Below are positions 1 through 9,462 of a stretch of 16,459 nt of DNA, piece by piece (within the stretch, counting starts at the first letter, position 1; every line of letters starts with the position of its first letter). Both the position numbers and the translations under genes were made by a program. The stretch covers positions 1 to 16,459 of the forward strand of contig NWUY0304993946.1 of NCBI GenBank assembly GCA_004151065.3, given 5' to 3'. Below the pieces are notes generated by a model. That model did not search any database and was not told where the DNA came from. It saw nothing but the letters and a program-made list of their open reading frames with translations. Source of the stretch: Larix sibirica. Taxonomy: Eukaryota; Streptophyta; Pinopsida; Pinales; Pinaceae.

Positions 1-159
1 CCCATCCAAATGTCTAGCCATGAAGAACTGCAAGTTCAATCCTTGTGAACAATTTCACTACTGATGCAGTGAAAATCACATGTGTGATCCTCGTACAATA
101 TGAGGGGTAACATGCCCAACTTAGTCAGGCCTTGAATTAGTCCTTGGACCAGACTAGGT

Positions 160-430
160 GACTAGTTTAGTACTGAACTGGTCGGTCCAAGCCTGGTCCC
201 AATTTGAACCAGTCCATGGCCTCAAACATAGCTATGCAGTTGTTAGGTGCACAGATTCTCTCTATGGCTTCTGAGCACATTGATGGCCGGTTCGGTATTG
301 AACCGATCGAGCCAGCTGGTCAAAGGCCAGTCCCAATTTGAACTGGTTTGTTTGCAACCTCGAATGTAGCTATGCACTTGTTAGGTGCATGCATTATGTT
401 TATGGCTTTTAAGGTCCCCACATTGATTTT
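160..430. repeat. Imperfect tandem duplication, period about 134-143 bp
   Basis: Two diverged units share, in order, CCCAATTTGAAC (198/332), GCTATGCA (231/369), TTAGGTGCA (243/381), a TATGGCTT block and CACATTGAT (278/421). The second unit contains a 6-bp perfect inverted repeat, CGGTTC/GAACCG (288-305). The repeated GAACTGGT/GAACCAGT wording resembles decayed LTR sequence, but no element ends were found. No gene is supported between 1 and 1646. Confidence 0.7.
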
Positions 431-561
431 GTGTTTATGAGTTAACTGTGCCAATGGCCTAGGGCATGCTCCTTGAGGGTGAATGGTTTGTAGAAATCAT
501 TGATAGTAAGCATGGTCCTTGATGGTAAGCATCGAGATCATTGAGTCACTCATTTTGCATT

Positions 562-1074
562 TTTGATACATTCTTTAGCTACGCCAGGTCATAGAAAACA
601 ATTTTTTTTAATAAATCAAATGAGTAATTTTGGACCTTGGTCTCCCCTTAATGGATACATATTACATGGTAATAACCAACCAACCCAAAGAAACCCCTTA
701 GGTGCTTGAAAGTTCTAGGATCAGGCCAATATTGTATATTGGAGGTCCACATGTGCCCCATTAAAATGTATTCAAAAGATTCCAATTCCTATTCGAACAT
801 TGCCAAAAACTACACTACGTTAACTTTGCAAATGGTTGATAGGGCCCTTAAAATTACAAAACTATTTGCAAATGCTATAGGTTTTTTTTATGTCAACATT
901 ATACACCAAGATATCATTAAACAAAAGAAGGAAAAGCTTGCACAAATAAAGAGCAAATTGACTGGTTCTGGTTCTGATTCATGTTCCATGCAATTTATTA
1001 TGTTTCACCTTTTTTGAAACATTCTTTAACTACATATGCTCACTGAAATTTTTGCTGTTATAAATCAAATGAGT

Positions 1075-1076
<2 letters not shown>
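562..1076. repeat. Dispersed ~65-bp direct repeat (two copies)
   Basis: TTTTTGATACATTCTTTAGC... at 562-627 and TTTTTGAAACATTCTTTAAC... at 1010-1076 both end in ATAAATCAAATGAGTAA. The copies are about 450 bp apart. The second directly precedes the GT microsatellite. Nothing gene-like was found between them; the 103-codon frame at 706-1017 has no recognisable features. Confidence 0.6.

Positions 1077-1125
<49 letters not shown>
1077..1125. repeat. Compound (GT)15-(AT)9 microsatellite
   Basis: Fifteen GT units (1077-1106) run directly into about nine AT units. It is uninterrupted and therefore likely to vary in length between individuals. Reading frames across it encode only CV and YI runs and are not genes. 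Confidence 0.97.
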
Positions 1126-1646
1126 ATATTTTTAAAGATGGCATGCTTTAAAGATGTGACACATTCATCCACTTGGGCTATAGAGAGTGTCTCCCAGCAC
1201 ATTAATTGTGAATTTACATTATATATTTTTTATATTAATTTTTTAAAGCCAACTTGTGCTATAGATGTGACACATCCCACCTACGTGCGTTGTAGAAAGT
1301 GCCACTTGATGCAATCACTCATTGTTATCTATGAATCTGCATTGACTCATCACTATTATTAAAGGAAAACCACACCACCTGAAATGACTCATTAGTAGTT
1401 CGTAAGGGGGGAACTTCCACTCCTATCAAATGCCTCAGGGGCTTAGGCCATTAACAGGTTTCCTTGTTCCTAAGAAATACAATCTCTTAGCCAATCAAAA
1501 GTAGTTTTAGGTTTCGCTGCAAGGAAAAACATGGTTCAGGCCTAGACATTATCTGCAAGAAATCTAATGTCCCTTATGGCTATCACTAAGGCTACCTCCA
1601 GTGGAGTCATGTGTTTTATAATAGCATCTAGCCTTCATTAGATACA

Positions 1647-1924
1647 TGTAGGAAGGGACTGGTTAGTTAGTTTACTGGTTCCACCAATCGACTGACAGTA
1701 ACATGGTCGACTGGCGCAGTAGGCCAATCAACATAATGAACAATTATGTATAATCACATGTTGGTTCATGTGTATAAAATACAGTAGTTTATGTTTGTAA
1801 TATGTATTATATTGGTGATATAACAGTTTATAAAAATTATGTATATTTTTGTTTACTTATGAATGCATGCTTTCTTGATGTATAACAATGGTAACTAGTG
1901 ACTGTAACCTCCTATATTGCAACA
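1647..1924 (+). repeat. 5' LTR (278 bp)
   Basis: Runs from TGTAGGAAGG to ATTGCAACA. GTGTATAAAATA near 1768-1779 is a plausible U3 TATA box and is conserved in the other LTR. CGACTGACAG and GCAGTAGGCC near the start are also shared with the right copy. Confidence 0.88.
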
Positions 1925-1956
1925 TTGGTTCTATTTCCAAGACTTGAACACTAGAC

Positions 1957-2920
1957 TTGCAACAAACATCACAATTGGTCGTGACACAGTCGGTCCCTAC
2001 TCCGTCAATACTTGCACAAACACCTCCACTCCAATATATTGTTATGCCTCATTCCACACCTTCGCCCCAGTCCACACCTCGACCCCAATCCACACCACCA
2101 CAATCAACCACCCACACTCATAAAATAGAAACACCATACCAGAATAGACTAGTAGAGAAACAATGTGCAAAGGAGGACTCACCATCCTATGGACCATTCC
2201 GGATGGAATAATGTGAATATGGGCACATGGAAATTATCTTAAACAAAATACCACCTCATATGAAGAGCTACAACAAATCACAAAAGCAATAACAAATGAT
2301 AAAGATATAATATGGAGAGACCTCATAAGGCATAAAGAACACAAGCATCAAAAAGTGACCAAGGCTTTGGAGGAATGAAAAATAAAAACAAAGGATTCCA
2401 TGGGCATCAAACTATAAAAGGAACCGAAAGACCCTATTGATTGTATGAATAATTTTGTAATAGAGTTAATAGAGAAAAACAAGTCCATTAACAAAATCCT
2501 CTAGAGAACAACATACAAGTAAACAAAAGCGTTGGTGGCACAAGACTATGATAAAGCATGCCACCTGAGAGAGAAACTGATCGAAATAGAAGCACAAGCA
2601 ACAACGGCTAGCACAATGTTCAACAATTGGCCCTCACATTTTGCGCATGTTCTAACAAACTCAATACCAAACAAAAACTAGTCGCAAAATCGAACAATAA
2701 GTACCAAAAGACAAAGGAAAGCGCATAAAGGCATACTATAACAAGTTTTACAAACATGAAGGCAACAACAAGAAGAGATACAACAAGAAAAAGTAGAATG
2801 GATATAAGAAGGAAAAACAATGCATAATGAAGTTAGTAGAATGCTTCAACATATGCACTTCCTAGAAATAAGGACACAACAACCGAAAGTCGACATATAG
2901 GCATAGGATCCTCCACCAAA
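1957..2920 (+). pseudogene. Eroded reading frame of the LTR element (Pro/Ser/Thr-rich then Gln/Lys-rich)
   Basis: An open stretch at 1957-2211 (84 codons) carries repeated PQSTP-type motifs. Beyond its stop, short open segments in shifting frames are rich in Gln, Glu, Lys and Asn, for example YEELQQITKAITNDKDI near 2260 and HLREKLIEIEAQA near 2560, with a coiled-coil look. Stops and frame changes interrupt the series. A gag-like or element-specific structural protein is the natural guess, but no CCHC zinc knuckle or other named domain is visible. It cannot be expressed as one protein now. Confidence 0.4.
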
Positions 2921-3286
2921 AATAGTTAGTGTATTGACAAATATCTGAATCACAGACTTGGATATTGAAGAAGTAATTCAAGAATGGAAAATGCTAAAAC
3001 AAACTCCATATTTCAATTCCACATATTCATAGGACAATTGTCGACTCATAAGCGATTCATCCAAACCTACCACCACAATCAGCATTGTCGTGACCTGTCA
3101 AGTAATTCTTTCAACTAGTTGCATTTGTTAATCTTGAACTAGAATCAGAACCAAAGATGATCGAGAGCATAGATATAGAAAAACCTTGAAGGCATTGTAC
3201 ATACAATTTTGTAAAAATATGTTGTTCTTGTTTCTTAGAAATCATTGGTTCTAACATATTTCTTCTTCAGGACAAAGAAGAGTTTG

Positions 3287-3299
3287 AGAGTGGGGGAAA
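3287..3299 (+). other. Polypurine tract of the LTR element
   Basis: AGAGTGGGGGAAA lies immediately before the right LTR, where plus-strand DNA synthesis is primed in LTR retroelements. It fixes the orientation of the element. Confidence 0.8.
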
Positions 3300-3576
3300 T
3301 GTTGGAATGGCCTAGTCGATCAGCCAACTAGGCCCACTAGTCGACTGACAGTCACCTAGTCGTCTGGCCCAGTAGGCCAACTGACATAATGAACAGTTAT
3401 GTATAATCATATGTCAGCTCATGTGTATAAAAGATATCAATTTATGTTTGCAATATGTCTTCTATTGGTAATACAAAAATTTATACGAATTATGTCTACT
3501 CTTGTTTACTTATGAATGTATGCTCTATTGATGTATAGCAACAGTAACTAATGTTGTAATCTCCTAGATTGCAACA
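3300..3576 (+). repeat. 3' LTR (277 bp)
   Basis: Runs from TGTTGGAATGG to GATTGCAACA. It matches the left LTR along its whole length at about 80% by eye and carries the same TATA-like GTGTATAAAAG. It is followed directly by the ATACA duplication. Confidence 0.88.
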
Positions 3577-3666
3577 ATACATGAGACTAGATACTACCCC
3601 AATTGTTGTCTCTTACATAGTAAAAAAAAAATTAAAACTTTATAAGATCAAAAAAAGTTATTCAAT

Positions 3667-3738
3667 ATAATTTATAATTACAAACACCTTATAATTTATA
3701 ATTACAAACACCTTATAATTTATAATTACAAACACCTT
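3667..3738. repeat. Perfect 3 x 24-bp minisatellite
   Basis: Three identical 24-bp units start at 3667, 3691 and 3715, each reading ATAATTTATAATTACAAACA plus CCTT. The absence of any mismatch, next to heavily diverged sequence, implies recent expansion. Confidence 0.95.
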
Positions 3739-3879
3739 ATAGATAAGTATCATAAGTTAAAGAGGATTCACAATATATGGAATTAAACACCATTATAAAT
3801 ATTAGTGTTGAGAATAAGGATGACACTATCACATTAATCTAGGACTTTGTAAAGTTTTTTTTAAATAAAAGACTGCCTC

Positions 3880-4221
3880 ATAAACCACCTTAGAATTTAA
3901 AAATTATTTTAAATTCATTGTAATTTTGAGTAATTATTCATAAAATATATAACATCAAAATTTAAAAATTATTTTAAATTCATTATAACTTTAATCATTT
4001 TTTCATAATATATATAACTTAAAATTTATTTATAAAATACGAAAATCTTCATAAACCACTTCAAAATTTAAAAATTATTTTAAATTCATTATAATCTTAA
4101 CCAATTTTTCATAAAATATATAACTTCTAAATTTAAAAATTATTTAAATTCATTATAATCTTAACTAATTTTTCATAAAATATATAACTTAAAATTTGTT
4201 TATAAAATAATTAAACCAAGC
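3880..4221. repeat. Two-level AT-rich tandem array (65-bp dimers within a 171-bp unit)
   Basis: AATTTAAAAATTATTT starts at 3894, 3959, 4065 and 4130, giving spacings of 65, 106 and 65 bp. The larger pattern is a 171-bp unit made of two 65-bp monomers plus a 41-bp spacer. It starts with CATAAACCAC near 3879 and 4050 and ends in AAAATTTRTTTATAAAATA near 4020 and 4191. Sequence from 3739 to 3879 and from 4222 to 4411 is AT-rich with nothing recognised. Confidence 0.85.
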
Positions 4222-4411
4222 TCCATGGACCGACTAATTGTCCCCAAATTGAATGTGGGGTCTTTCCTTACTCCTGAAAAATCCATTATCTTTTTAAAGC
4301 TTTTGTTTTGGATTTCTTCAAAAGAATATCTATTCATTTGATTGAAAAGCATTATTTGTTAGACAAACAATAAAATATAAATTAATTTTGGTTCTTTATA
4401 CATTAGTCTGA

Positions 4412-4741
4412 AGATGGAACATTCCAATTAAACTAAAATGCTTTTTCTGGATAGCCTTGGAGAATTGCATTTTATCCTGGAAGATTCTACTTAAACAAGG
4501 TTGGATTAGTCCAAATATCTGCTCTTTGTGTAGAAAGGACGAGGAGAGTGTGGATCACATTTTCTGCCACTGCACTTTCAGCCTTCAAGTGTGGTGTTTT
4601 ATGACCTCCTCATTACATATTCCCTGCCTGTGGGAAGCCAACACTCTAAGATGTGCCTCTCGATATAAATATATCATAGCTTGTTGGTCTTATAGTCTAG
4701 GTAATGTTACTATTGTTGTTGATTCTTTAAATAGTTTATAG
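4412..4741 (+). pseudogene. LINE 3' fragment: zinc-binding domain of a reverse transcriptase
   Basis: The frame starting WNIPIKLKCFFWIALENCI at 4415 shows the plant LINE reverse-transcriptase zinc-binding domain (zf-RVT type). Its marks are a W-x-x-x-I-P-x-K-x-K-x-F-x-W opening, an RxxLxxxG-like linker (WKILLKQGW), then CSLC, an acidic stretch, DHIFCHC and LQVW. The Cys pair is at 4520 and 4529, His at 4556, Cys at 4565 and 4571. A TGA lies at 4409-4411, immediately upstream in frame, and the polymerase and endonuclease parts are missing, so this is a dead, 5'-truncated copy. The C-terminal tail after about 4640 departs from the expected pattern. The domain call is confident; the extent of the fragment is less so. 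Confidence 0.85.
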
Positions 4742-4814
4742 GATAAAATATACCATAAAAAATAATATTGAACTTGTACGTGAAATTGAGTCTCTATTTA
4801 TGTATATTATAAAT

Positions 4815-6002
4815 TCATGGCATACAAATCAAAGTATAAAACGAAAACAAAATTCACAATAATATTGCATCATTTATTGTAAATATGGATGATTTAAAAA
4901 CCTTTGGATTTCATTACATCTCACAAAGACAAGGCCAATGCTATTCTTCCAAGGTGTGATATATAGCAATGGAAAAGGGCCTCATACACTTCTTCAATAG
5001 AGGTCCAAATTGTCTTTTATTTTATTGCCCATCACATTTATAACAAATGGATTGGAAGTCAGTTTGTTACATGAAAATCCAATCCTTTCATATTCTAATT
5101 GAATAATAAATATGAATTAGAGTCTTTATTTGCATTATAGAATAATAGTTGACTCATAATAATTGAAAAACTCTCATAAGCCAAATATATGCAAATTATG
5201 AGAAAATTGAAGTGTAGGCATTGAAATAGAGTACATCAACGTTAGGTGGTTCAAGAAAACGCATCCCAATCCATACAAGAGTATGCCACATGAAATCAAA
5301 TAGCATATGGTTGAACTCATCAATATTCCCTACAAGATATATGTCTTATATTTTATAAATTAATCTCCAGTTGCATGCAGTTGATCCACAAAATCAAGAC
5401 TTTCTTTCATCAGTTTAATCAAATTTGATTGATTTTATTAAAATGCACACCCAAAATTCATTACAGATCCCAATTTGCATCTTTAAGTTGCTAATTGTTC
5501 CTCATGACTTACTTGACCTTCTCATACTGTTAGGTTCACAATCTCAATCTAAAAGTTGTTGATACAAGGAAAATAAAAAACTTTGTGCTCTTATTGAAGA
5601 AGTGGAAATCAAAACGACATGGTCTTTTGTAATGCAATAAAATCATGCCAAAATGATTTCTTGAGGAAAACCAACGCTACTATGCCAAGATATCCTAGTT
5701 CCAATACTAACCCAAATCCTTTAATATCATCAATTTATCCTCAAGCGAAAGTTATAAGCCTCCATAAAAGACATTTTCTAGATTTTGACATTGGCAATTT
5801 TGAAGAAATGTAGACTAAAGTAAAGTTATGCTTGTTGGGTGAGTTCCAAGGTATGATATAAATGATGTATAAGGATGCCATAAAACTTCTAATATACCCA
5901 AGACTCATGACCAATGATTAAAATACTAAACATACCTAATTAACTACAAAAATCAGGGTTTATGCAAGGTAGTTGTTTGGGCCAAGGATGCAACCTCTTG
6001 CA
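4815..6002. repeat. Long direct repeat, copy A (possible LTR)
   Basis: Collinear with 8496-11088 once the 9463-10827 insert is removed. Shared landmarks in order include TTGCATCATTTATTG (4865/8589), ATAACAAATGGATTGG (5040/8760), AATCCATACAAGAG, CTTACTTGACCTTC, AAGAAGTGGARATC, YYTTTTGTAATGCAAT, CYCAARYGAAAGTTATARCC and GATTAAAATA..AA.CATACCTAATT. Homology fades after TCTTGCAT near 6002. Direct orientation, about 1.1 kb length and TG/CA-like ends suggest LTRs, but no target duplication could be matched, so a segmental duplication remains possible. Confidence 0.7.
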
Positions 6003-6058
6003 TTAGACTCCCATGGTTAGAAAATAAGAATCATTTCATGGCCAAGTTGTTGAGGAAT

Positions 6059-7879
6059 CTAAATTTTTTGTATGTTTTGAATTATTTTTCTTCCTCCTCT
6101 TCTAGATGTTGAACCATTCTTCACTTCTCCTTCTCCTCCTCTTACAAACACTGAACCATTCTTCACTTCTCCATCTCTCGTTGAACTCATTTTTTCCATC
6201 ACTTCACTTTCTAATGCTACAATCCTTCGTTGTAGGAAATTATTCATCCCTACATTTAAATTTTTCATCTTCTCCATCATGATCACCATTCTCATCATTT
6301 GTGCAACCTACTACAACTCAAGCCCAATGGTTCTTATTGTCTCCCTCTCCTACCTCTCATACACCATTACCAACGACCCTTGCTACTCTAACTCAATGCA
6401 TATCATTACTTTACGAATAATCACCAATTATTGATTCTTAACCATCACATCATCCTCATATTTGGCTACTTCTTCTCTTCTATCAATGTCACTTTTACTT
6501 CCATCTCTAAACTTGCTCTTCAAGTCCTTCACTCTCTAGCGCCAACTTTTCTTCTTGCATTTGTATTTCCATTAAGAACAATTCTATCTCAAGTATTCCT
6601 TCCACCTCTTCATATTCAACCTTGTTTTGTCCATGTACTACATTTATACTTGCCTCTTCACCTCAACATCTCCTTTACTTTGTTAACATGTTGGTTTCAT
6701 CTTTTCTTTGGTTTGCTTATGTGCTCATTCAAGCATATTGCAACTTTCTTCACCTACAAACATATCAACATAAAACACATTATGGGGACCAAAAATTCCC
6801 ATCTACAATTTCTTCAATGGAATTTCTCTTTACATGCCACTCTACTTCACATATTGTTGTAACACTCCTCCTTTGCAATGCTACTATTGCAACCTCTTCT
6901 TCACTCTCCTTTGGAATGCTATCAACTACATGCACCACATCTAAACTTTTTATCATTCTCTACAACAAATAGGACATCATTTATTTGGATTTGACACTCA
7001 GCTTATCGCGCCTCATATGTATGTTCTTCTCATATTCTCATCTTGCATGTTATTAAATTACAAGCACCCCACTCTCACTTTCATCATTCTTCTCAATAAA
7101 GGAAGATATATTTTTTCTTTTATTTGCTCTCTACCTGCTCTCTTGCTTTCTTTTCTTCTCATCAATCCTCAATGATGGATACCAAATCTCCTCCAATGAA
7201 TCTATATTCTCCACACTTTATATATATATTCAAACCATCAAAACATTTCATGATTTCATCTTTACTATCTCTTACAAGAGCAACTCTTATGTAGCTGCTT
7301 TACAAAATCCTGCAAAATATTTTTTTCATGTTTAATATTTTTCCTTAGCTTCTTTATTTTTCTCTTCATTTGCAAAGTATAATCAAAGGTTAAAACATAC
7401 CTTGTAACTTGATGACAATCTTCTCTGAATTGGATCTTGACTTTTCATGTCCTTTATATCCATCTTCTATTGCGCCCTATACTCAAATGTATATTTTCTC
7501 CATCTTCCACATGCAATCTTCACTCTCTTGGGGTTTTTTTATTAACTTCCATTCAAAATGTTGGTGCATTTTTTCAATCCACTCAATCAACTTTTATAGG
7601 TGACACACTTCCAGAGTATACAGGTGACTTCTTCTAGGGTTGCTTCATCCTCTTCATTACTTCTAGTTCATTTCTAGAAAAAAATGGTTTCCCCTCTTCT
7701 TCATCACTTTCACCTTCATCTTCTGCACTTTTTGGTAATCTTCTTCACTAAGCCAACTCAATATCATCTATCCTCTTCATCATTTGTTTCAAAAACGTTG
7801 AAACATTTTCAACCACTTCTAAGATGCCAACATTAAGTTCATTTGTTCCTCTCATTACAAGAACTCTTCTTCTTTCCAT
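6059..7879 (-). pseudogene. Decayed minus-strand gag-like coding remnants between the long repeats
   Basis: The plus strand here is strikingly pyrimidine-rich, so the minus strand reads as Glu/Lys/Met-rich segments broken by stops. Examples are a 43-residue frame from ATG at 7879 (MERRRVLVMRGTNELNVG..., stop 7748), a Glu/Asp-rich patch after it, IEWIEKMHQHFEWK near 7555-7596, and a 79-residue frame at 6298-6059. The last holds an in-frame 42-bp duplication giving two GEVKNGS-x4-RGG-like units. The W-x-x-x-M-x-x-x-F pattern recalls Ty3-type gag, and the position between possible LTRs fits. No protease, polymerase or integrase motif is visible. The gag idea is an inference. Confidence 0.35.
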
Positions 7880-7969
7880 GCTGCAATTTTCAATGTAGCT
7901 AACACTCTCTCTCAACAATCTTTTTTTATATACTCTCTTGGCATGTGGACTTCCTCACATTTGATTATC

Positions 7970-8796
7970 TACCAACATTGTCTCCTTCTCCTAGTGTTAT
8001 TACTAGATTTGCTTCCACATTGTGCAAAGCATACATCAAGCATATGGACTAAAAATAAAAGTAAACAATGGACAAAAAAACTCACATGACAATAAAAATA
8101 AAAGATTCAAATAACAGAAATTCAGAACAACAATTTTGCATCATTTATTGTGTAAAAAGAGGATTTAAAAAGCGATGGAACTCATTACATTTCACATACA
8201 TAATGTCACACCTATTCTTCCAAGATGCTATCTACCGCCATGCCAAAGGGCTCATGCACTTCTCTAATAGAGACCAAAAGCAACTTTCTCTTATTCTCCA
8301 TCGTGTTTATAACAAGTGCATTGGGAGTTGGTTTGTTCTATAATAGAGGAACAAAGGAAAATTTCTCTTATTCTCCATCTTATTTATTACAAATGGATTG
8401 GGAGTTGGTTTGTTGCATGATCTGCCAACATTGTCTCATTCTCCTAGTGTTATTATTATATTTGATTCCACTTTGTACAAAGCATACATCAAGCATATGG
8501 CCTAAAAATAAAAGTAGACAATGGGCAAAAAAGCTCACAACACAATAACAATAAAAAATTCAAATAACATAAATTCATAACAACAATTTTGCATCATTTA
8601 TTGTGTAGAAAGAGGATTTAAACTATGGAACTCATTACATTTCACATACATAAGGCCACACCTATTATTCCAAGATGTTATCTACCACCATGCCAAAGGG
8701 CTCATACACTTCTCTAATAGAGGACCAAAGGAAACTTTCTCTTATTCTCCATCTTATTTATAACAAATGGATTGGGAGTTGGTTTGTTACATGAGA
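7970..8796. repeat. 453-bp tandem duplication with a nested 76-bp duplication
   Basis: CCAACATTGTCTC at 7972 recurs at 8425, and ATACATCAAGCATATGG at 8031 recurs at 8484, a 453-bp period. Unit 1 also contains an internal repeat beginning TAGAG at 8268 and 8344 (76 bp), which unit 2 lacks. The duplicated block spans the inner edge of long repeat B, so part of that repeat is present twice. Confidence 0.85.
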
Positions 8797-9462
8797 ACCC
8801 AATCCTTTCATCTTCCAATTGAATAGTAAGTAAAAATATGAAATTGAGTTTTATCATTAACATCATAAAATAATATTTGATTCACAATAATTGAGAAACT
8901 CTTATAAAATCCAAATATAAGAAAATTTTGAGAAAATAAGTTCAAGCAATTAAAAATAGAGTGCAAATCAACCTTAAGTAGGTTAAGGAAATGCATCTCA
9001 ATCCATACAAGAGAGAACTATGTGGAATATAAGTGTATCAATTCAACAATATGGCATATAAAATCATATTTTCCAAATTACTCTCATGTTCCACATAATG
9101 AATCCACAAACTTAAACCATTCATTGTTATGATCAATTTTGATAGGTTTTACGAAAATTCATGCCCAAACTTCATTACACATTCAAATTTGGATTTTCAA
9201 ATTGTTGAGTGTTCCTCAAGATTTACTTGACCTTCCCCTATAAAGTTCCATTTGAAATTCCAACCAATATTGCAATGGAAAACAAGAAAATCAATGCTCT
9301 TGTCAAAGAAGTGGAGATCGATTTGACATGACCTTTTGTAATGCAATTATATCATGTCAAAATGATTTATTGAGAAAAAACAAGGGTATAATGTTGTATT
9401 ATCATAAATCGAATACAAACCCAAATCCTTATATGGTATTAATCTATCCCCAAATAAAAGTT

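Larger units (their letters stand above)
1647..3576 (+). mobile_element. Complete, non-autonomous LTR retrotransposon with ATACA target duplication
   Basis: The element is 1,930 bp and is bounded by two direct LTRs that begin TGT and end TTGCAACA. ATACA flanks it exactly on both sides (1642-1646 and 3577-3581), a classic 5-bp target-site duplication. A purine tract, AGAGTGGGGGAAA, abuts the right LTR and sets plus orientation. The 1,375-bp interior is far too short for a full gag-pol, and I see no protease, integrase or reverse transcriptase motifs, so the element must have moved with another element's enzymes. The primer-binding site after the left LTR (TTGGTTCTATTTCC...) does not match the common initiator-Met site. 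The LTRs are about 80% identical by eye, so the insertion is old. Confidence 0.9.

Noticed and set aside
706-1017. 103-codon plus-strand open frame
   Set aside because: No motif, no composition bias and no neighbouring coding sequence; AT-rich DNA of this length yields such frames by chance.
1036-1362. 108-codon frame with CV and YI runs
   Set aside because: The open frame is created by the GT/AT microsatellite.
2620-2820. Minus-strand hydrophobic frame that looks like a membrane protein
   Set aside because: It is the antisense of the A-rich, Lys/Gln-coding remnant inside the LTR element; antisense of such sequence always reads Leu/Val/Phe-rich.
5619-5813. Small frame conserved between the two long repeats (also at 9328)
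   Set aside because: Similarity is fully explained by the duplication; the frames end differently and one is cut by the insertion.
6431-6972. Two overlapping hydrophobic plus-strand frames (143 and 116 codons)
   Set aside because: They arise from the pyrimidine-rich strand opposite the purine-rich minus-strand remnant; no topology or motif supports a real membrane protein.
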